Source: Candidatus Saccharimonadota bacterium (GTDB lineage: Bacteria; Patescibacteriota; Saccharimonadia; Saccharimonadales; UBA4665). Taken from it: DNA of 64,000 nt. The DNA lies in contig JAQBRY010000001.1 in NCBI GenBank assembly GCA_028286245.1, positions 62,001 to 126,000 on the forward strand, read 5' to 3'. The position numbers and the translations under genes were made by a program. Under the pieces are notes generated by a model that was not told the origin of the DNA, ran no database searches, and saw only the letters and a program-made list of their open reading frames with translations. Below are positions 49,315 to 59,115 of the stretch, piece by piece. Positions within the stretch are counted from its first letter, which is position 1. Each line of letters opens with the position of its first letter.

Positions 49315-50013
49315 GTGGCAGCCCAAGGAATCCAGCCTACTATTACCCTCGAACGCAGACCTGAGCTACAGCAATTACTCGAAATAAACGGCCCGTTGGC
49401 GGCCTACGACCTCGATTACGATCCGGCCGCTGCCCGCCAAACGCTTATTGACGCCGGCCACGATGGAGCAGGGCGCTTAACGGCTAGCGTTTCTGATGTC
49501 AGCATCTTTCATTATGATACCTATACCCCCGGTAACGACTTTCTAGATATTGATCTCCAGACGGGTATCAAACGATCTGTAAAGCGTTTAGCGCAGACGG
49601 GCGGCATCAGTATTCAAGAGGTGAATCAGCGCCTGCACCGTAATGCCGTCTACTGCATAAACCGAGCAGTGTACGGGAAGACCGACCCCGAGCGTCATAT
49701 GGCAGAGTATGTATACAGCCGCAGAATAATTAACCATGCCCTGGTCTTTAACTACGGCGGCGGTATTCTATTAGGAGTTAGTGCAGCTTCAGTGGATGCC
49801 CTTTTGTTAAACGAGGCTCCCTTTGGTTATGGCCCAGGTATAAGCATGCTGACAATCGGTGTGGTCGGAGCCTACCGCATGCGCCGGGCGCAGCAACGAC
49901 TCTTTGACTCCCCGGCCAATCTATTTGCTCGGGCAGCAGCCGAGCGTGCCAGCGATTATCCGCCAATCTTATCAATAATTCCAAAGGACCAGGCAACCTA
50001 TGACTACACCTGA
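49315..50013 (+). CDS. Hypothetical protein with two membrane segments
   Basis: 232 residues with a GTG start at 49315, 7 bp after the sigma/HARE-HTH gene; a TAGTAT overlapping the previous stop lies 4 nt upstream. The first ~150 residues are soluble; then two hydrophobic helices (ALVFNYGGGILLGVSAASV and PGISMLTIGVVGAYRM) close to the C-terminus. No recognised family. Its 3' end overlaps the next gene by 14 bp, so they are translationally linked. Confidence 0.72.
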   Translation: MAAQGIQPTITLERRPELQQLLEINGPLAAYDLDYDPAAARQTLIDAGHDGAGRLTASVSDVSIFHYDTYTPGNDFLDIDLQTGIKRSVKRLAQTGGISIQEVNQRLHRNAVYCINRAVYGKTDPERHMAEYVYSRRIINHALVFNYGGGILLGVSAASVDALLLNEAPFGYGPGISMLTIGVVGAYRMRRAQQRLFDSPANLFARAAAERASDYPPILSIIPKDQATYDYT

Positions 50014-50575
50014 TAACCTCCAGGCATATTTAACCGGCCAGCAGGTCAACCTTGAAAATAGCAGGGCGCTCCACGCCTTCGAAGATGAGCTGGTTGCCAT
50101 GATATTGCCCTCTGAGTTGCCGCCTAATTACTACGAGAAAAAGGAGCGAGTTGATCCATGGCTTACCCGTGAGCAAACCCTCGAAGCGGTTCGTCCAAAA
50201 ACTTTTAACGGGCAATTCAAAAATATCGGCGTCACAGCCCTTGCAGCGCCTTACGAAGCATTTGCGCTCCAGTACGCCACTATCGTTAGCCAATCCGGCT
50301 TACGGGACCCTGAGTGGCTTCCAACGCATGTTATTGGCTACTCGCTGACCGCCGAGATGCCAACCTCTAGCCGTGTCGGCGCCGGCATGGTCGCTACTCG
50401 TGTCTGGATTTACCAGCGCTATCTGCAAAATGGCACGCCTAAGACTGCTGAGCACAACCGCAAAATTGCCAAACCCGAATATATGAGTGAGCCTTCAGAG
50501 GCTGCCCCAGCGTCCCGCTACGTATCCGGGCTGCACCGCCAGAGCACGCTCAACGTGTTTGGCATACACAACTAG
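50000..50575 (+). CDS. Hypothetical protein
   Basis: 191 residues, soluble, starting inside the previous gene (14-bp overlap). Contains Pro/Glu-rich helices (SELPPNYYEKKERVDPWLTREQTLEAV) and a central alpha/beta part (FKNIGVTALAAPYEAFALQYATIV). No motif recognised. Likely expressed with the upstream membrane protein. Followed by an imperfect inverted repeat at 50602-50639. Confidence 0.72.
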   Translation: MTTPDNLQAYLTGQQVNLENSRALHAFEDELVAMILPSELPPNYYEKKERVDPWLTREQTLEAVRPKTFNGQFKNIGVTALAAPYEAFALQYATIVSQSGLRDPEWLPTHVIGYSLTAEMPTSSRVGAGMVATRVWIYQRYLQNGTPKTAEHNRKIAKPEYMSEPSEAAPASRYVSGLHRQSTLNVFGIHN

Positions 50576-51397
50576 ACCCAGTTATCACCCCTGATGGACC
50601 CCTGTTACATGGTCACCTCTTTTGATCACCTTGTAACAGATGTAACTATGAACATATACCGAACATTTATGGTATATAAGGCCTCAAAATACACATAATT
50701 GCTAAAAGTAGCTAGAATCCAATGAGTAAGCAAGCACGGCCACATAGTAGCTAGAGCACGTTTAGCGCAGTGAAACGCACAAACTAGAGCAGTGCAGCAA
50801 AAATAATTTTAGCGCCAGAGAATTTACGAGCCGTAGAGCGGGACAGGCAAGTCATAATCAGCCGCGAAATGATTCTATATTAGACGTCGCACAATATATC
50901 TTTTACGACGCGCTAATAATAAACAAAGAGGTAAACCTGTGCCACTGCTGCGGGGGACCAGTCTATAATAATGCCTGCATACGCATACTATAGCTGCTTA
51001 CTTTTTATAAATCGTGGCCTTTTTACTCCCGTTACAATAGTCGCTCAGCCACTCTATGCCTCCACGGCTACTATGCTCAAAACGCCTAGTGCCTGGTTGT
51101 GATTTGCCACACTATTTGACTTATCCACAGTTATGTCGTGAAAACTTTACTTTTTAGGGCTTTTGTTTCAAATATTAACTATTCCCTATTTATCCTTCCC
51201 CACCCCTAATGTTTTGACATTTAATAGTTTTTGTATGTTTATATAGTTTTTTGACTTTTACACTGATATTATAAATCTCGAACAAAATACGAACTAGCGG
51301 GGCAGCAGTATAGGGGAACCACTGTTAATCTCCGTTAAAACTCGGTAGCTCCCTGTACTTTTCACTAAATATGTTTACAGACCCCTACCCCTGTTAG
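50576..51397. other. 822-bp gap between convergent genes
   Basis: No convincing ORF. Contents: an imperfect 12-bp inverted repeat CTGTTACATGGT (50602-50613) and ACCTTGTAACAG (50628-50639); a perfect DnaA-box-like TTATCCACA (51121-51129); a strongly AT-rich stretch (51150-51290) with TTGACA (about 51214) followed by TTTATA about 18 bp later; and many short repeats such as TAGCTAGA and GCAGTG. I could not identify tmRNA, RNase P RNA or any rRNA. Either a non-coding RNA or a replication/segregation site is possible. Confidence 0.5.
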
Positions 51398-52321
51398 CTA
51401 CTTGTAATATGCCCTGCCGTCAACCCGGACGTCCACATACTCACCGGGGGTAATTCCCTGCGACTCCAAGCGTTCACGCAACGCTAAAAAAGTACCTGCC
51501 TGTTGGGCAGCGGTATTACTCTGGAGATTAAACTTAATCAGGTAGGGCTGACCGCTAATCCGCACGCTCAGCTGGCTGGTGCCGGCGGGGAGCGTCAAAG
51601 TGTTAACGGTGAGACCCTTAGCATTTAACTGGGTAATTACGTTACGAATAAAACTAACGTTTCCTGTAGAAAGCGCTTGCTTATGGAGCGTGACCTTGAT
51701 GCCGCTCTCATCTGTTATAAGAGGCAGATTGAGCTTGCTTAGCTGCGCCAGACGCGCCCCAGTGGCCAGCGCAGTGCCGGAGCGGTCGAGGGCAAAGCTG
51801 CCGCTCGGTGTCGCCAAGAGGAGTACCGGCTGGCTGGCCTCCACATAGAGAACAGGCGTTCGTCCAAAGAATGGCAGCACCAGCCGAGCGCTGGCCAATT
51901 CTGGGAATTGTCGCTGTAAGCTACTACCAATGCTTGCCGTAGCCACGGTGACTTTATTTTGATTAAGGATCGACGAAGCTAGGATTTTTTGTGCAGCCGC
52001 CGTATAGTCATTGGGGTTCTGAATAACTGAGGTGGCGTGCGCCGCGTCTTCTATTACTAGTTTAGGAGAAGTGGTTAAGGAAGTCCCATAGAGCCCCAGC
52101 AGAACTGCAATAACTACTCCGCTCGTAACCAGTAGCCGCTTACGGCTCAGGCGTTTGCGGTGGCGCGAAACACTGGTGGCAGCCTCCTTATTAACCGATT
52201 GCCGCCCGGCCGCAGGATTGAGCTGTTCTGAGCGCCGATTGTAATACGAAAATGACGCCACATTATTGGTGCGCTCTAGCCGTTGACGGCCAACCGGTTG
52301 TTTTTGTTTTTTCTTAAACAT
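51398..52321 (-). CDS. ftsQ: FtsQ-like cell division protein
   Basis: 307 residues. A ~75-residue basic cytoplasmic tail, one transmembrane helix (LLVTSGVVIAVLLGLYGTSL), then a POTRA-like region (about 100-160) and the beta domain (PVLYVEASQPVLLLATPSGSFALDRSG). This is the FtsQ/DivIB architecture and it lies last in the dcw cluster, 6 bp after murG. It connects FtsL/FtsB-type proteins with the divisome. The tail is longer than in E. coli. No ftsA or ftsZ follows. Confidence 0.88.
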   Translation of the reverse strand: MFKKKQKQPVGRQRLERTNNVASFSYYNRRSEQLNPAAGRQSVNKEAATSVSRHRKRLSRKRLLVTSGVVIAVLLGLYGTSLTTSPKLVIEDAAHATSVIQNPNDYTAAAQKILASSILNQNKVTVATASIGSSLQRQFPELASARLVLPFFGRTPVLYVEASQPVLLLATPSGSFALDRSGTALATGARLAQLSKLNLPLITDESGIKVTLHKQALSTGNVSFIRNVITQLNAKGLTVNTLTLPAGTSQLSVRISGQPYLIKFNLQSNTAAQQAGTFLALRERLESQGITPGEYVDVRVDGRAYYK

Positions 52322-52327
52322 GTCTAT

Positions 52328-53494
52328 TTATTTATTGGCTTGCTCTAATAATACCACTGCCAGCTTATGGGCGGCATCATGATGGCCGAACTGCTGTAGT
52401 GCCTGTCCGAGCGACTGGCGTTTGGCAGCATCTTTGAGTAGTTCACTGACAGCGCGCGCCAGGTAGTTCGGATCGGCCTGAACCGCGGCTTCGTCCAGTA
52501 TCACCGCTGCATTTTTATCAGCCATATATTGCGCATTTTTAAGCTGGTGACCCCCTGTTAGGAAAGGGCTCGGTATAACAATACAGGCCTTGCCCTGCAC
52601 GGCAAATTCTGCCAGATTAGTAGCGCCGGCGCGAGTAATAACCACGTCGGCGGCACCACTGTATCGATAGACGTCCCCCAAAAATCCGTGCACCTGCACG
52701 CGCTTATTACTCACCTCGTTGAGTGAGGCGTCATACGCTGTGCGCACAGCTGTTTCGTTATTACGGCCAACACCATGCACCACATACAAATCATTAAACT
52801 CAGCCAGCAAATGCGGCATTACTGCCACTACAGCATCGTTTATGCGCTGTGCCCCGAGTCCACCTCCAATAATAAACAACATTTTAGCCTGCGCTGGGAT
52901 CGACAGCTCTTCGCGGAATTGCTGCTTAACCGCCGCAGTCACCAAGCTGTATTGTGCCACGAGTGGGATGCCGACGGTAAGCGTCTTGTCCTTGGGGTAG
53001 CGGTAGACTTCCCTAGGAAGAGCCACGGTGTGCAGCGCTGCCCATTTGGCAATAATCCGATTAGCCAAACCAGGAATGGCATCTGAATCATGGGTAACGT
53101 ATGGAATGCCAAGGCGAGCAGCAGCTAACCCCACCGGCACGCCTACGAAGCCCCCTTTTACAAAAATTACCGATGGACGAAGCTTCCGCAGTAGTCGCCA
53201 GCTCTGCCACATACCGATCAAAACATACAGACTGTCGCGCATATTTTTTACGAGCGTGGGCACATCGAGCAGCTGGCGTAATCCTTCCCCGTGATAGCGG
53301 CGGAACTTCCCTGCCCTTACGCTGTAGACTTGGTCAATGCTCGGGTCAGCGGCCGGCACATCAGCCAGCGCATCGCCCTTTTGGCCGATGTAAATAATTT
53401 TAATTCCGGGCTGCAGCTTCTTGAGCTCAGCGGCGACCGCTAAGATCGGGGTGATATGCCCCCCGGAGCCGCCGCCCGTCATGACGATTGTCAT
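52328..53494 (-). CDS. murG: UDP-GlcNAc transferase MurG
   Basis: 388 residues from the ATG at 53494, preceded by GGAAGG; a longer version from 53539 is less likely. GT-B fold: TIVMTGGGSGGHITPILAVA at the N-terminus, FVKGGFVGVPVGLAA, GGGLGAQRIND in the C-terminal donor-binding domain and GATNLAEFAVQGKACIVIPSPFLTGGHQ. It adds GlcNAc to lipid I to make lipid II on the inner face of the membrane. The start overlaps the 3' end of ftsW by 68 bp. Confidence 0.96.
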   Translation of the reverse strand: MTIVMTGGGSGGHITPILAVAAELKKLQPGIKIIYIGQKGDALADVPAADPSIDQVYSVRAGKFRRYHGEGLRQLLDVPTLVKNMRDSLYVLIGMWQSWRLLRKLRPSVIFVKGGFVGVPVGLAAARLGIPYVTHDSDAIPGLANRIIAKWAALHTVALPREVYRYPKDKTLTVGIPLVAQYSLVTAAVKQQFREELSIPAQAKMLFIIGGGLGAQRINDAVVAVMPHLLAEFNDLYVVHGVGRNNETAVRTAYDASLNEVSNKRVQVHGFLGDVYRYSGAADVVITRAGATNLAEFAVQGKACIVIPSPFLTGGHQLKNAQYMADKNAAVILDEAAVQADPNYLARAVSELLKDAAKRQSLGQALQQFGHHDAAHKLAVVLLEQANK

Positions 53495-54713
53495 TGCTCT
53501 GCCTTCCTTGTTCTTGATTATCAACCGCCAGAGGCGCACTAAAGGACGTATACTTGGAAACCTGGAATACCAGGCCGATAGCAGCTGCTACAAACACCAC
53601 GCTAGTGCCGCCATAGCTCACGAGCGGTAAGGTAATACCCTTGAGTGGCAGTAGCCCCAGCATAGCACCAATATTGATGATTGATTGCACGCTCAGCCAG
53701 GCAAGTACCCCGCAGGTCAGCAATCGACTAAAGTTATCTGGCGCTCGTTCGGCTATAGTTTTTAGGCGGCTAAACAGCGCGGCCAGCAGCCCTAGCAGCA
53801 TCACACTGCCTATAAAGCCGAACTTCTCGGCATAAATAGCAAAGATCGAGTCGTTAGCTGCCTCCGGTAGGTAGCCGTAGGCCTGTACGCTGCGTCCCAG
53901 GCCTAAGCCCGCCATTCCACCCGATCCAACGGCAATAAGGGCCTGACAGGCCTGATAACCGGCATCCTGGCAATTTGATTCGGGGTGTACAAAGGTGGCC
54001 AGACGCTCGCGGCGATAGGCTGAGGGTAAAATCACCATTACCACCAGTATCGCCAGCACAGCCGCACCCAAAAGAATGCGCTTCATCTGAAAACCCGCCA
54101 CAAAACACATAGCGCCCACCAAAGCTATCAGGACCGCCATAGAACCAAGGTCACTTTGGGCATGCAGCTTTTGCGGCCCGGCAATCAGTACGCCGGCTAT
54201 GAGTACCCCGAGTAGGAGTGGTTTGATTGTTTTTTGCCAATCGTTAATGCTGTCATCGTCGATCCGGCTAGCAAAAAATCCGGCTACCGCCAAAAGCGCC
54301 GCAAACTTTACAAGCTCTACGGACTGAAACGAAAAACTGCCAAGCCGCACCCAACGGTGTGCCGGATAGGCCGGGTTAACCGGCATCAGCAGTGCCACAA
54401 TGGTTGCAAAGCCGGCAAACAGCAACATTGGTATAGCCAGCCCTTTCCAGACACGCAGTGGAATCTGGGCCGTCGCAATAAAGGCGATAATCGCCAGGCC
54501 GATGGCCAGCAGCTGACGACTCACAAAGTAGCTTGAGCTCACCTTGGCCGCCTGGCTGAGCGCCGGGCTAATCGCAAAAACGACCACCAGACCTATTGCC
54601 AACAAAGCGGCGCAGATAACTAACAAAAAATAATCGGGACGATGCTTACGGCCCAGTGTCGTTTTGACCGTTGGTTGTGGTCGGGCTCGGCGACGCGTCG
54701 TTTGCGGCCGCAT
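53427..54713 (-). CDS. ftsW: FtsW SEDS glycosyltransferase
   Basis: 428 residues with about ten transmembrane helices. SEDS family features: NPAYPAHRWVRLGSFSFQSVELVKFAAL (Arg/Asp motif region), GPQKLHAQSDLGSMAVL, and GLPLKGITLPLVSYGGTSV near the C-terminus. It polymerises lipid II with its partner FtsI (PBP). The C-terminal tail extends ~45 residues beyond the last helix and overlaps murG. Separated from mraY by 4 bp, so co-transcribed. Confidence 0.96.
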   Translation of the reverse strand: MRPQTTRRRARPQPTVKTTLGRKHRPDYFLLVICAALLAIGLVVVFAISPALSQAAKVSSSYFVSRQLLAIGLAIIAFIATAQIPLRVWKGLAIPMLLFAGFATIVALLMPVNPAYPAHRWVRLGSFSFQSVELVKFAALLAVAGFFASRIDDDSINDWQKTIKPLLLGVLIAGVLIAGPQKLHAQSDLGSMAVLIALVGAMCFVAGFQMKRILLGAAVLAILVVMVILPSAYRRERLATFVHPESNCQDAGYQACQALIAVGSGGMAGLGLGRSVQAYGYLPEAANDSIFAIYAEKFGFIGSVMLLGLLAALFSRLKTIAERAPDNFSRLLTCGVLAWLSVQSIINIGAMLGLLPLKGITLPLVSYGGTSVVFVAAAIGLVFQVSKYTSFSAPLAVDNQEQGRQSNDNRHDGRRLRGAYHPDLSGRR

Positions 54714-54717
54714 GGCG

Positions 54718-55755
54718 TTAGCTCGTCCTGCTTAGCAAGTACAGAATAAGTCCGGAGACGCTGGCAACCTGCCCTAGAATCCAAAAACGCATAGTGACTT
54801 TGGTTTCTGGCCAGCCGATGGCTTCAAAGTGATGGTGGATCGGCGAGGATAAAAAGACTTTTTTACCGTGACGTAATTTGCGTGATAACCGGTTAATAAT
54901 TACTGAACCTGTTTCCATAACATAGACTGCACCAATGATTGGCAGCACCCAAATAGTATCGGTTAGCATAGCCACTACACCCAGCGCAGTGCCAAGGGCA
55001 AAGGCACCAACGTCACCCATAAAGAATCGCGCTGGATAAATATTGAACCAGATATAGCTTAAAAGCGAGCCGACAATGGTCATACAGAAGGCCGCTAGAG
55101 CGTACTTACCTTGAATGGCGGCAATAATTGCATAGGCCGTAAATGACGAAGCCAGGAGACCACCAGCTAAGCCATCGAGACCATCAGTTATATTGACCGA
55201 GTTGGCAGTGGCCATCACAACTAACCAAAAAATAGCAATAATAAAGGCGCCCACCGCCACTGCGCCAAAACCCGGGATGTAAATTGAGTGAACGTCCAGC
55301 TTAAAGTAAAACCAGGCACCACCGAGGGCAGCAACTATGCTATAAAGGCCAAATTTTACGGCCGACTTCATACCGGCTATTTTGTTCGTACCCCGAATGT
55401 TCATGATATCGTCAATCAAACCGATTGCCCCTGCCCCTAATAAGCCGGCGAGCGGTAACCATGTCTGACTGCGGCTTAAGTTTCCAAACAGCGTTACTAG
55501 CGTAATAGAAAATACAAAAATCAAGCCGGCCATATTCGGGATATTGCGTTTATGCTTGGCAGCGTGCAGCTTGTTGTAAACAGTGGCTGCCCCGCCCGAC
55601 CAAGAATCAGTCCGCGCCTTCTTCCACCACTGTTTTTTGTAGGCTACCGTGGTGTAGATTGGGGTTACTAACATGCTCAAAGCAAAGCCGGCAAATGCCA
55701 GCAGAAAAATTCTGATCAGGTCGTGGCTGGTAACGGCAATAGTTAAAGTGTTCAT
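54718..55755 (-). CDS. mraY: Phospho-N-acetylmuramoyl-pentapeptide transferase
   Basis: 345 residues, ten transmembrane helices. Diagnostic blocks: RNIPNMAGLIFVF, GLIDDIMNIRGTNKIAG (Asp pair), NSVNITDGLDGLAGG and SPIHHHFEAIGWPETKV. It makes lipid I from UDP-MurNAc-pentapeptide and undecaprenyl phosphate. Minus-strand TATAAT lies about 21 nt before the ATG, giving a short leader and showing that the cluster has more than one promoter. Confidence 0.97.
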   Translation of the reverse strand: MNTLTIAVTSHDLIRIFLLAFAGFALSMLVTPIYTTVAYKKQWWKKARTDSWSGGAATVYNKLHAAKHKRNIPNMAGLIFVFSITLVTLFGNLSRSQTWLPLAGLLGAGAIGLIDDIMNIRGTNKIAGMKSAVKFGLYSIVAALGGAWFYFKLDVHSIYIPGFGAVAVGAFIIAIFWLVVMATANSVNITDGLDGLAGGLLASSFTAYAIIAAIQGKYALAAFCMTIVGSLLSYIWFNIYPARFFMGDVGAFALGTALGVVAMLTDTIWVLPIIGAVYVMETGSVIINRLSRKLRHGKKVFLSSPIHHHFEAIGWPETKVTMRFWILGQVASVSGLILYLLSRTS

Positions 55756-55821
55756 TTTAAAAGAGTTGCACTTATTATAGCACTTTTGGCCTCGGATACC
55801 GCTATCGCTCTATGAGGGCCT

Positions 55822-57591
55822 TTAGTGCGTTTTAGGAGTAACCAATGATTCGTCGATGAGCATGTGAGCAATACTCCCAAAGACCGGCTGAGCGGCCGCC
55901 GTGCCCGCATAACCGGCATTGGTTGGCTTTTCGATAAATACTACAATCACATACTGGGCGCTGTCCCCACCCACTACACCGGCGTAGGTACCGTTAAACA
56001 GCTCGTCGTAGTAGCCTCCACCCGGCTTGGCAATCTGGGCCGTGCCCGTCTTGCCGCCCACCAGGTACTTGCTGTGGTCAAAACCAGGATAAAAATTATG
56101 CTTTTGGACCACATAATCCAGTATTGGCAGAATAGCCTGCGTTACCGCTGGCGAAACAGCATTTTTTTCGAGAACTTTTGGTGCCCTATTGCTAACCTTA
56201 CCGCTGCTATCGATGGTCTGGGCAATAAGCGTCGGCTGATAGTAGGTTCCGCCATTAACCACGGCTCCTAGGGCAGCAGCCATCTGAATCGGCGTGGCCG
56301 TCAGTGCCTGGCCAAACGCGGTATTGGCATAGGTCAGGTTAATGCCTGCCCCGTTGTCTTTAGGAGTCGGAATATAACCGTCGGCTTCATAGCCCTGTTC
56401 TATACCAGTGGCTTTGCCGAGCCGATAGTGATTGGTCATGTAATCGTACCAAGCAGTGCGGGCCTTAAGATTAATTTGGCCGCCGCCCATTTGCATCAGC
56501 TCCCAGGTGGCACCGGTGTTCAGCGACAAGTTAAGAATATCGGCAATCGACTTGGTCCCGGCGCCCCCATCTTCTTCGATGTTGGTAATATTAAACTGAT
56601 CAACCGTCCAGTGAGATGGGTCGTAGTAGGTGGTGTTTGGCGTAATAACTCCTTGGTCGAGGGCAGCCGCCGTCGTCAAGGTCTTCATGGTTGACCCGAC
56701 CTCAATCGGCTGACTCACCGCGGCATTCTGAAAAAGCTGGGCATTATCAACGTTAAAATACTGTGAAGGGTCGTAACTAGGATAATTAGCCATTGCCTTG
56801 ACTGCTCCCGTCTTGGGATCAAATATAACAGCACTGCCGCCACTGGCCTTGGACTGCTCCACGCCCTTTTTAAGTGTGGTTTCGACCTGTTGCTGCATTG
56901 CCAGATCAAGCGTGGTCACAATATCATCGCCCTTTTTGGCCGGAACTTCGGTGTTGCTCGGGCTCGAGGCCAGCGGTATGCCATTAATGTCAGTAATCGC
57001 CTTGAGTGAACCCGGTGTGCCAGTTAACTGTTTATTAAAATACTCTTCCAGACCATAGCGGCCCGTACCACCATCGTCCACAAAGCCCAGTATTTGGGCG
57101 GCCAATGTGCCCTGCGGGTAGGTGCGGTAATCTTGGGCAACCGTGCCGATCCCCGGTAGTTTAAGCTTGATGATTTTATCCTTTTGCTCGGGTGTCAACT
57201 TTTTAGCAAGCACCACGTAGCGCGTATCTTTGGTCTTTAAAAGCGCGGCGTACTTAGTAGCCGTACCACCGGTAATGGCGCTCAGTTGGTTGGCGGTTTT
57301 ATCGAGGTTTTTAATATACGATGGATCCCCGTACAGCGTGTAGAGCTTTTGGTTGAGCACAATCGGCACCAGCTGGCCGTTGTCGCTGGCCTTGATAACC
57401 CCCCGCGTTGCGGGAATTTCGTACTGCTTTAACTGGTCGCTCAGCGCCGCAGTTTTGTAGTGGTTATAGCGGATTACCTGCACGTAAAATAAGCGCACGC
57501 CAAAGATGGCGATAATAACCAGCAGAACCCCGTAGCCCAAACGAACCCGACTAACTGCTTTGATTGGCGTGTGTGTATTTGGCAATGCCAT
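55822..57591 (-). CDS. ftsI: FtsI/PBP2-type peptidoglycan transpeptidase
   Basis: 589 residues. N-terminal membrane anchor (LGYGVLLVIIAIFGVRLFYVQ), dimerisation domain, then transpeptidase with SxxK (Ser300-Thr-Met-Lys303), SxN (Ser356-Leu-Asn358) and KTG (Lys514-Thr-Gly516). No PASTA domains. It cross-links septal peptidoglycan with FtsW. TATAAT on the minus strand (57599-57604) is 7 nt before the ATG with no Shine-Dalgarno, so ftsI has its own leaderless promoter inside the cluster. Confidence 0.96.
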   Translation of the reverse strand: MALPNTHTPIKAVSRVRLGYGVLLVIIAIFGVRLFYVQVIRYNHYKTAALSDQLKQYEIPATRGVIKASDNGQLVPIVLNQKLYTLYGDPSYIKNLDKTANQLSAITGGTATKYAALLKTKDTRYVVLAKKLTPEQKDKIIKLKLPGIGTVAQDYRTYPQGTLAAQILGFVDDGGTGRYGLEEYFNKQLTGTPGSLKAITDINGIPLASSPSNTEVPAKKGDDIVTTLDLAMQQQVETTLKKGVEQSKASGGSAVIFDPKTGAVKAMANYPSYDPSQYFNVDNAQLFQNAAVSQPIEVGSTMKTLTTAAALDQGVITPNTTYYDPSHWTVDQFNITNIEEDGGAGTKSIADILNLSLNTGATWELMQMGGGQINLKARTAWYDYMTNHYRLGKATGIEQGYEADGYIPTPKDNGAGINLTYANTAFGQALTATPIQMAAALGAVVNGGTYYQPTLIAQTIDSSGKVSNRAPKVLEKNAVSPAVTQAILPILDYVVQKHNFYPGFDHSKYLVGGKTGTAQIAKPGGGYYDELFNGTYAGVVGGDSAQYVIVVFIEKPTNAGYAGTAAAQPVFGSIAHMLIDESLVTPKTH

Positions 57592-57702
57592 TAGCGGTAT
57601 TATACCCTTAAAACTAAATAGAAACTAGGAACCGGGAAATAGCAAACCCCGCGCTCTAGAACCAAGAGCGAAGACTACTTTCCAATTGCTAGCTTCTATT
57701 TA

Positions 57703-58050
57703 TTAATTTTGTAATGAATCGCTAGGCGCAACTGATACCAAACCTTTGGCAACACTACTGTCCTGCACCCGAGCAAGCGACTGTAAACGAGCCGAGGCAA
57801 CCTCTAGATCATCGTGTTCGCTCTTAAGCTGGGCTTGGCGCTGTTGCAAACCGTTAATCTGGTAGCCGTAGGCATTGGTCTTTGTGACCTGCGTCAGGTA
57901 CAAAAGTCCGAGCAAACATGCCAGTACTATCAAAATGATGGTGTTACTGACGGGACCAAGGGCGTGAACCGATGGCCGAAAGCTCACCGTATTCTGATTG
58001 CGAGGCACGTAGCGACTGCGATTCATGCTTAAACTACTTGAATATGTCAT
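57703..58050 (-). CDS. ftsL: FtsL-like division protein
   Basis: 115 residues: ~37 basic cytoplasmic residues, one transmembrane helix (NTIILIVLACLLGLLYLTQV) and a predicted coiled coil (INGLQQRQAQLKSEHDDLEVASARLQSL). This bitopic coiled-coil plan and position between rsmH and ftsI identify it as FtsL-like despite low sequence conservation. The start at 58050 is uncertain; an ATG at 58026 would remove 8 residues. Confidence 0.8.
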   Translation of the reverse strand: MTYSSSLSMNRSRYVPRNQNTVSFRPSVHALGPVSNTIILIVLACLLGLLYLTQVTKTNAYGYQINGLQQRQAQLKSEHDDLEVASARLQSLARVQDSSVAKGLVSVAPSDSLQN

Positions 58051-58227
58051 ACGTAAATCTTTTTTGTTTTATATTTTTTATTGTATCGAGTCTCCCGCCC
58101 TATTTTTGAGCGGAAGACCGACGGTTTTAGTGTCGATGGGTAGATTAAACTACTTTAACGACGACTTTGTAGGCACGGGATGTGCTTTTGACCTGGATTG
58201 GCATGCGTATCCCTTTCTTTTTTTATT

Positions 58228-59115
58228 TTATTTTTTGACTGCGGCACGTAACTTGGCGCTACGGGCTCGCGGATTGGAAACTAATTCAGTGGGACCTGCG
58301 GAAATTGGTCGTTTGGTAAGTAATCGCAGGTCAGCGTCATACCGTTCACCAGCTCGATCGGCTAGGAACCGCTTTACTACCCGGTCTTCCAGACTATGGA
58401 AGCTTATAACGGCTATGCGTCCACCGGGAGCAAGAAGGTCAATCCAAAGTGGCAGGCTGCGTTCCAGGAGCCCAAGTTCGTCATTGACGGCTATGCGCAA
58501 TGCTTGGAAGGTTCGCGTCGCCGGATGGGTCCGGCTGTAACCTGGCCATATTTTGGCTACAAGTGCGGCAAGTTCAGCAGTTGTGGTAAGTGGCCTGGCT
58601 GCTGCGATTGCCTGCGCAATTCGCGCGGCTTTCGGCTCTTCGCCATAGCGTTTCAGAATGTCAGTTATTGCGTCCGTGCTGTATGTATTAACAATTACTT
58701 CTGCGGTTAATAGCTGTCGTTGATCCATGCGCATGTCGAGTGGGCCTGACTCGCTGAACATGAAACCCCGCTCAGCAAGGTTTAGGTGCGGTGATGATAC
58801 GCCAAGGTCGGCCAAAATCATATCGAATTTTTGTGATTCATCGACCAGTAGCTGGCTGGCGGTCAAAAAGTCGTCGTTTATAATGCGGGTACCGCTCTTA
58901 AAGACGGTGCGTAGTTCTTGTATTGCGTTCTCATCACGGTCAACCAAGGTTGCCGCGTCAGGATTTTGGGTATGAGAAATAATCGCCGAAGCGTGTCCGC
59001 CATAGCCGGCCGTCAAATCAAGGTAGCTATCCCCTTTTTGTGGGCTGAGGCATGCGACAACATCGTCGAGCAATACCGGAACATGTAACTGGTTTTGGTT
59101 TTTGTTTTGGTGCAT
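58228..59115 (-). CDS. rsmH: 16S rRNA (cytosine-1402-N4) methyltransferase
   Basis: 295 residues. SAM-binding signature YLDLTAGYGGHASAI, then DMILADLGVSSPHL, RGFMFSESGPLDMRMD, RTHPATRTFQALRIAVNDEL and ISFHSLEDRVVKRFL, all diagnostic of RsmH (MraW). Its length is normal. It lies second in the dcw cluster, separated from mraZ by 359 bp, an unusually long gap. No clear Shine-Dalgarno precedes the ATG. Confidence 0.97.
   Translation of the reverse strand: MHQNKNQNQLHVPVLLDDVVACLSPQKGDSYLDLTAGYGGHASAIISHTQNPDAATLVDRDENAIQELRTVFKSGTRIINDDFLTASQLLVDESQKFDMILADLGVSSPHLNLAERGFMFSESGPLDMRMDQRQLLTAEVIVNTYSTDAITDILKRYGEEPKAARIAQAIAAARPLTTTAELAALVAKIWPGYSRTHPATRTFQALRIAVNDELGLLERSLPLWIDLLAPGGRIAVISFHSLEDRVVKRFLADRAGERYDADLRLLTKRPISAGPTELVSNPRARSAKLRAAVKK

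Noticed and set aside
50700-51000. Possible tmRNA in the convergent gap
   Set aside because: No T-loop GGTTCNA consensus, no paired acceptor ends and no ALAA-type tag reading frame on either strand.
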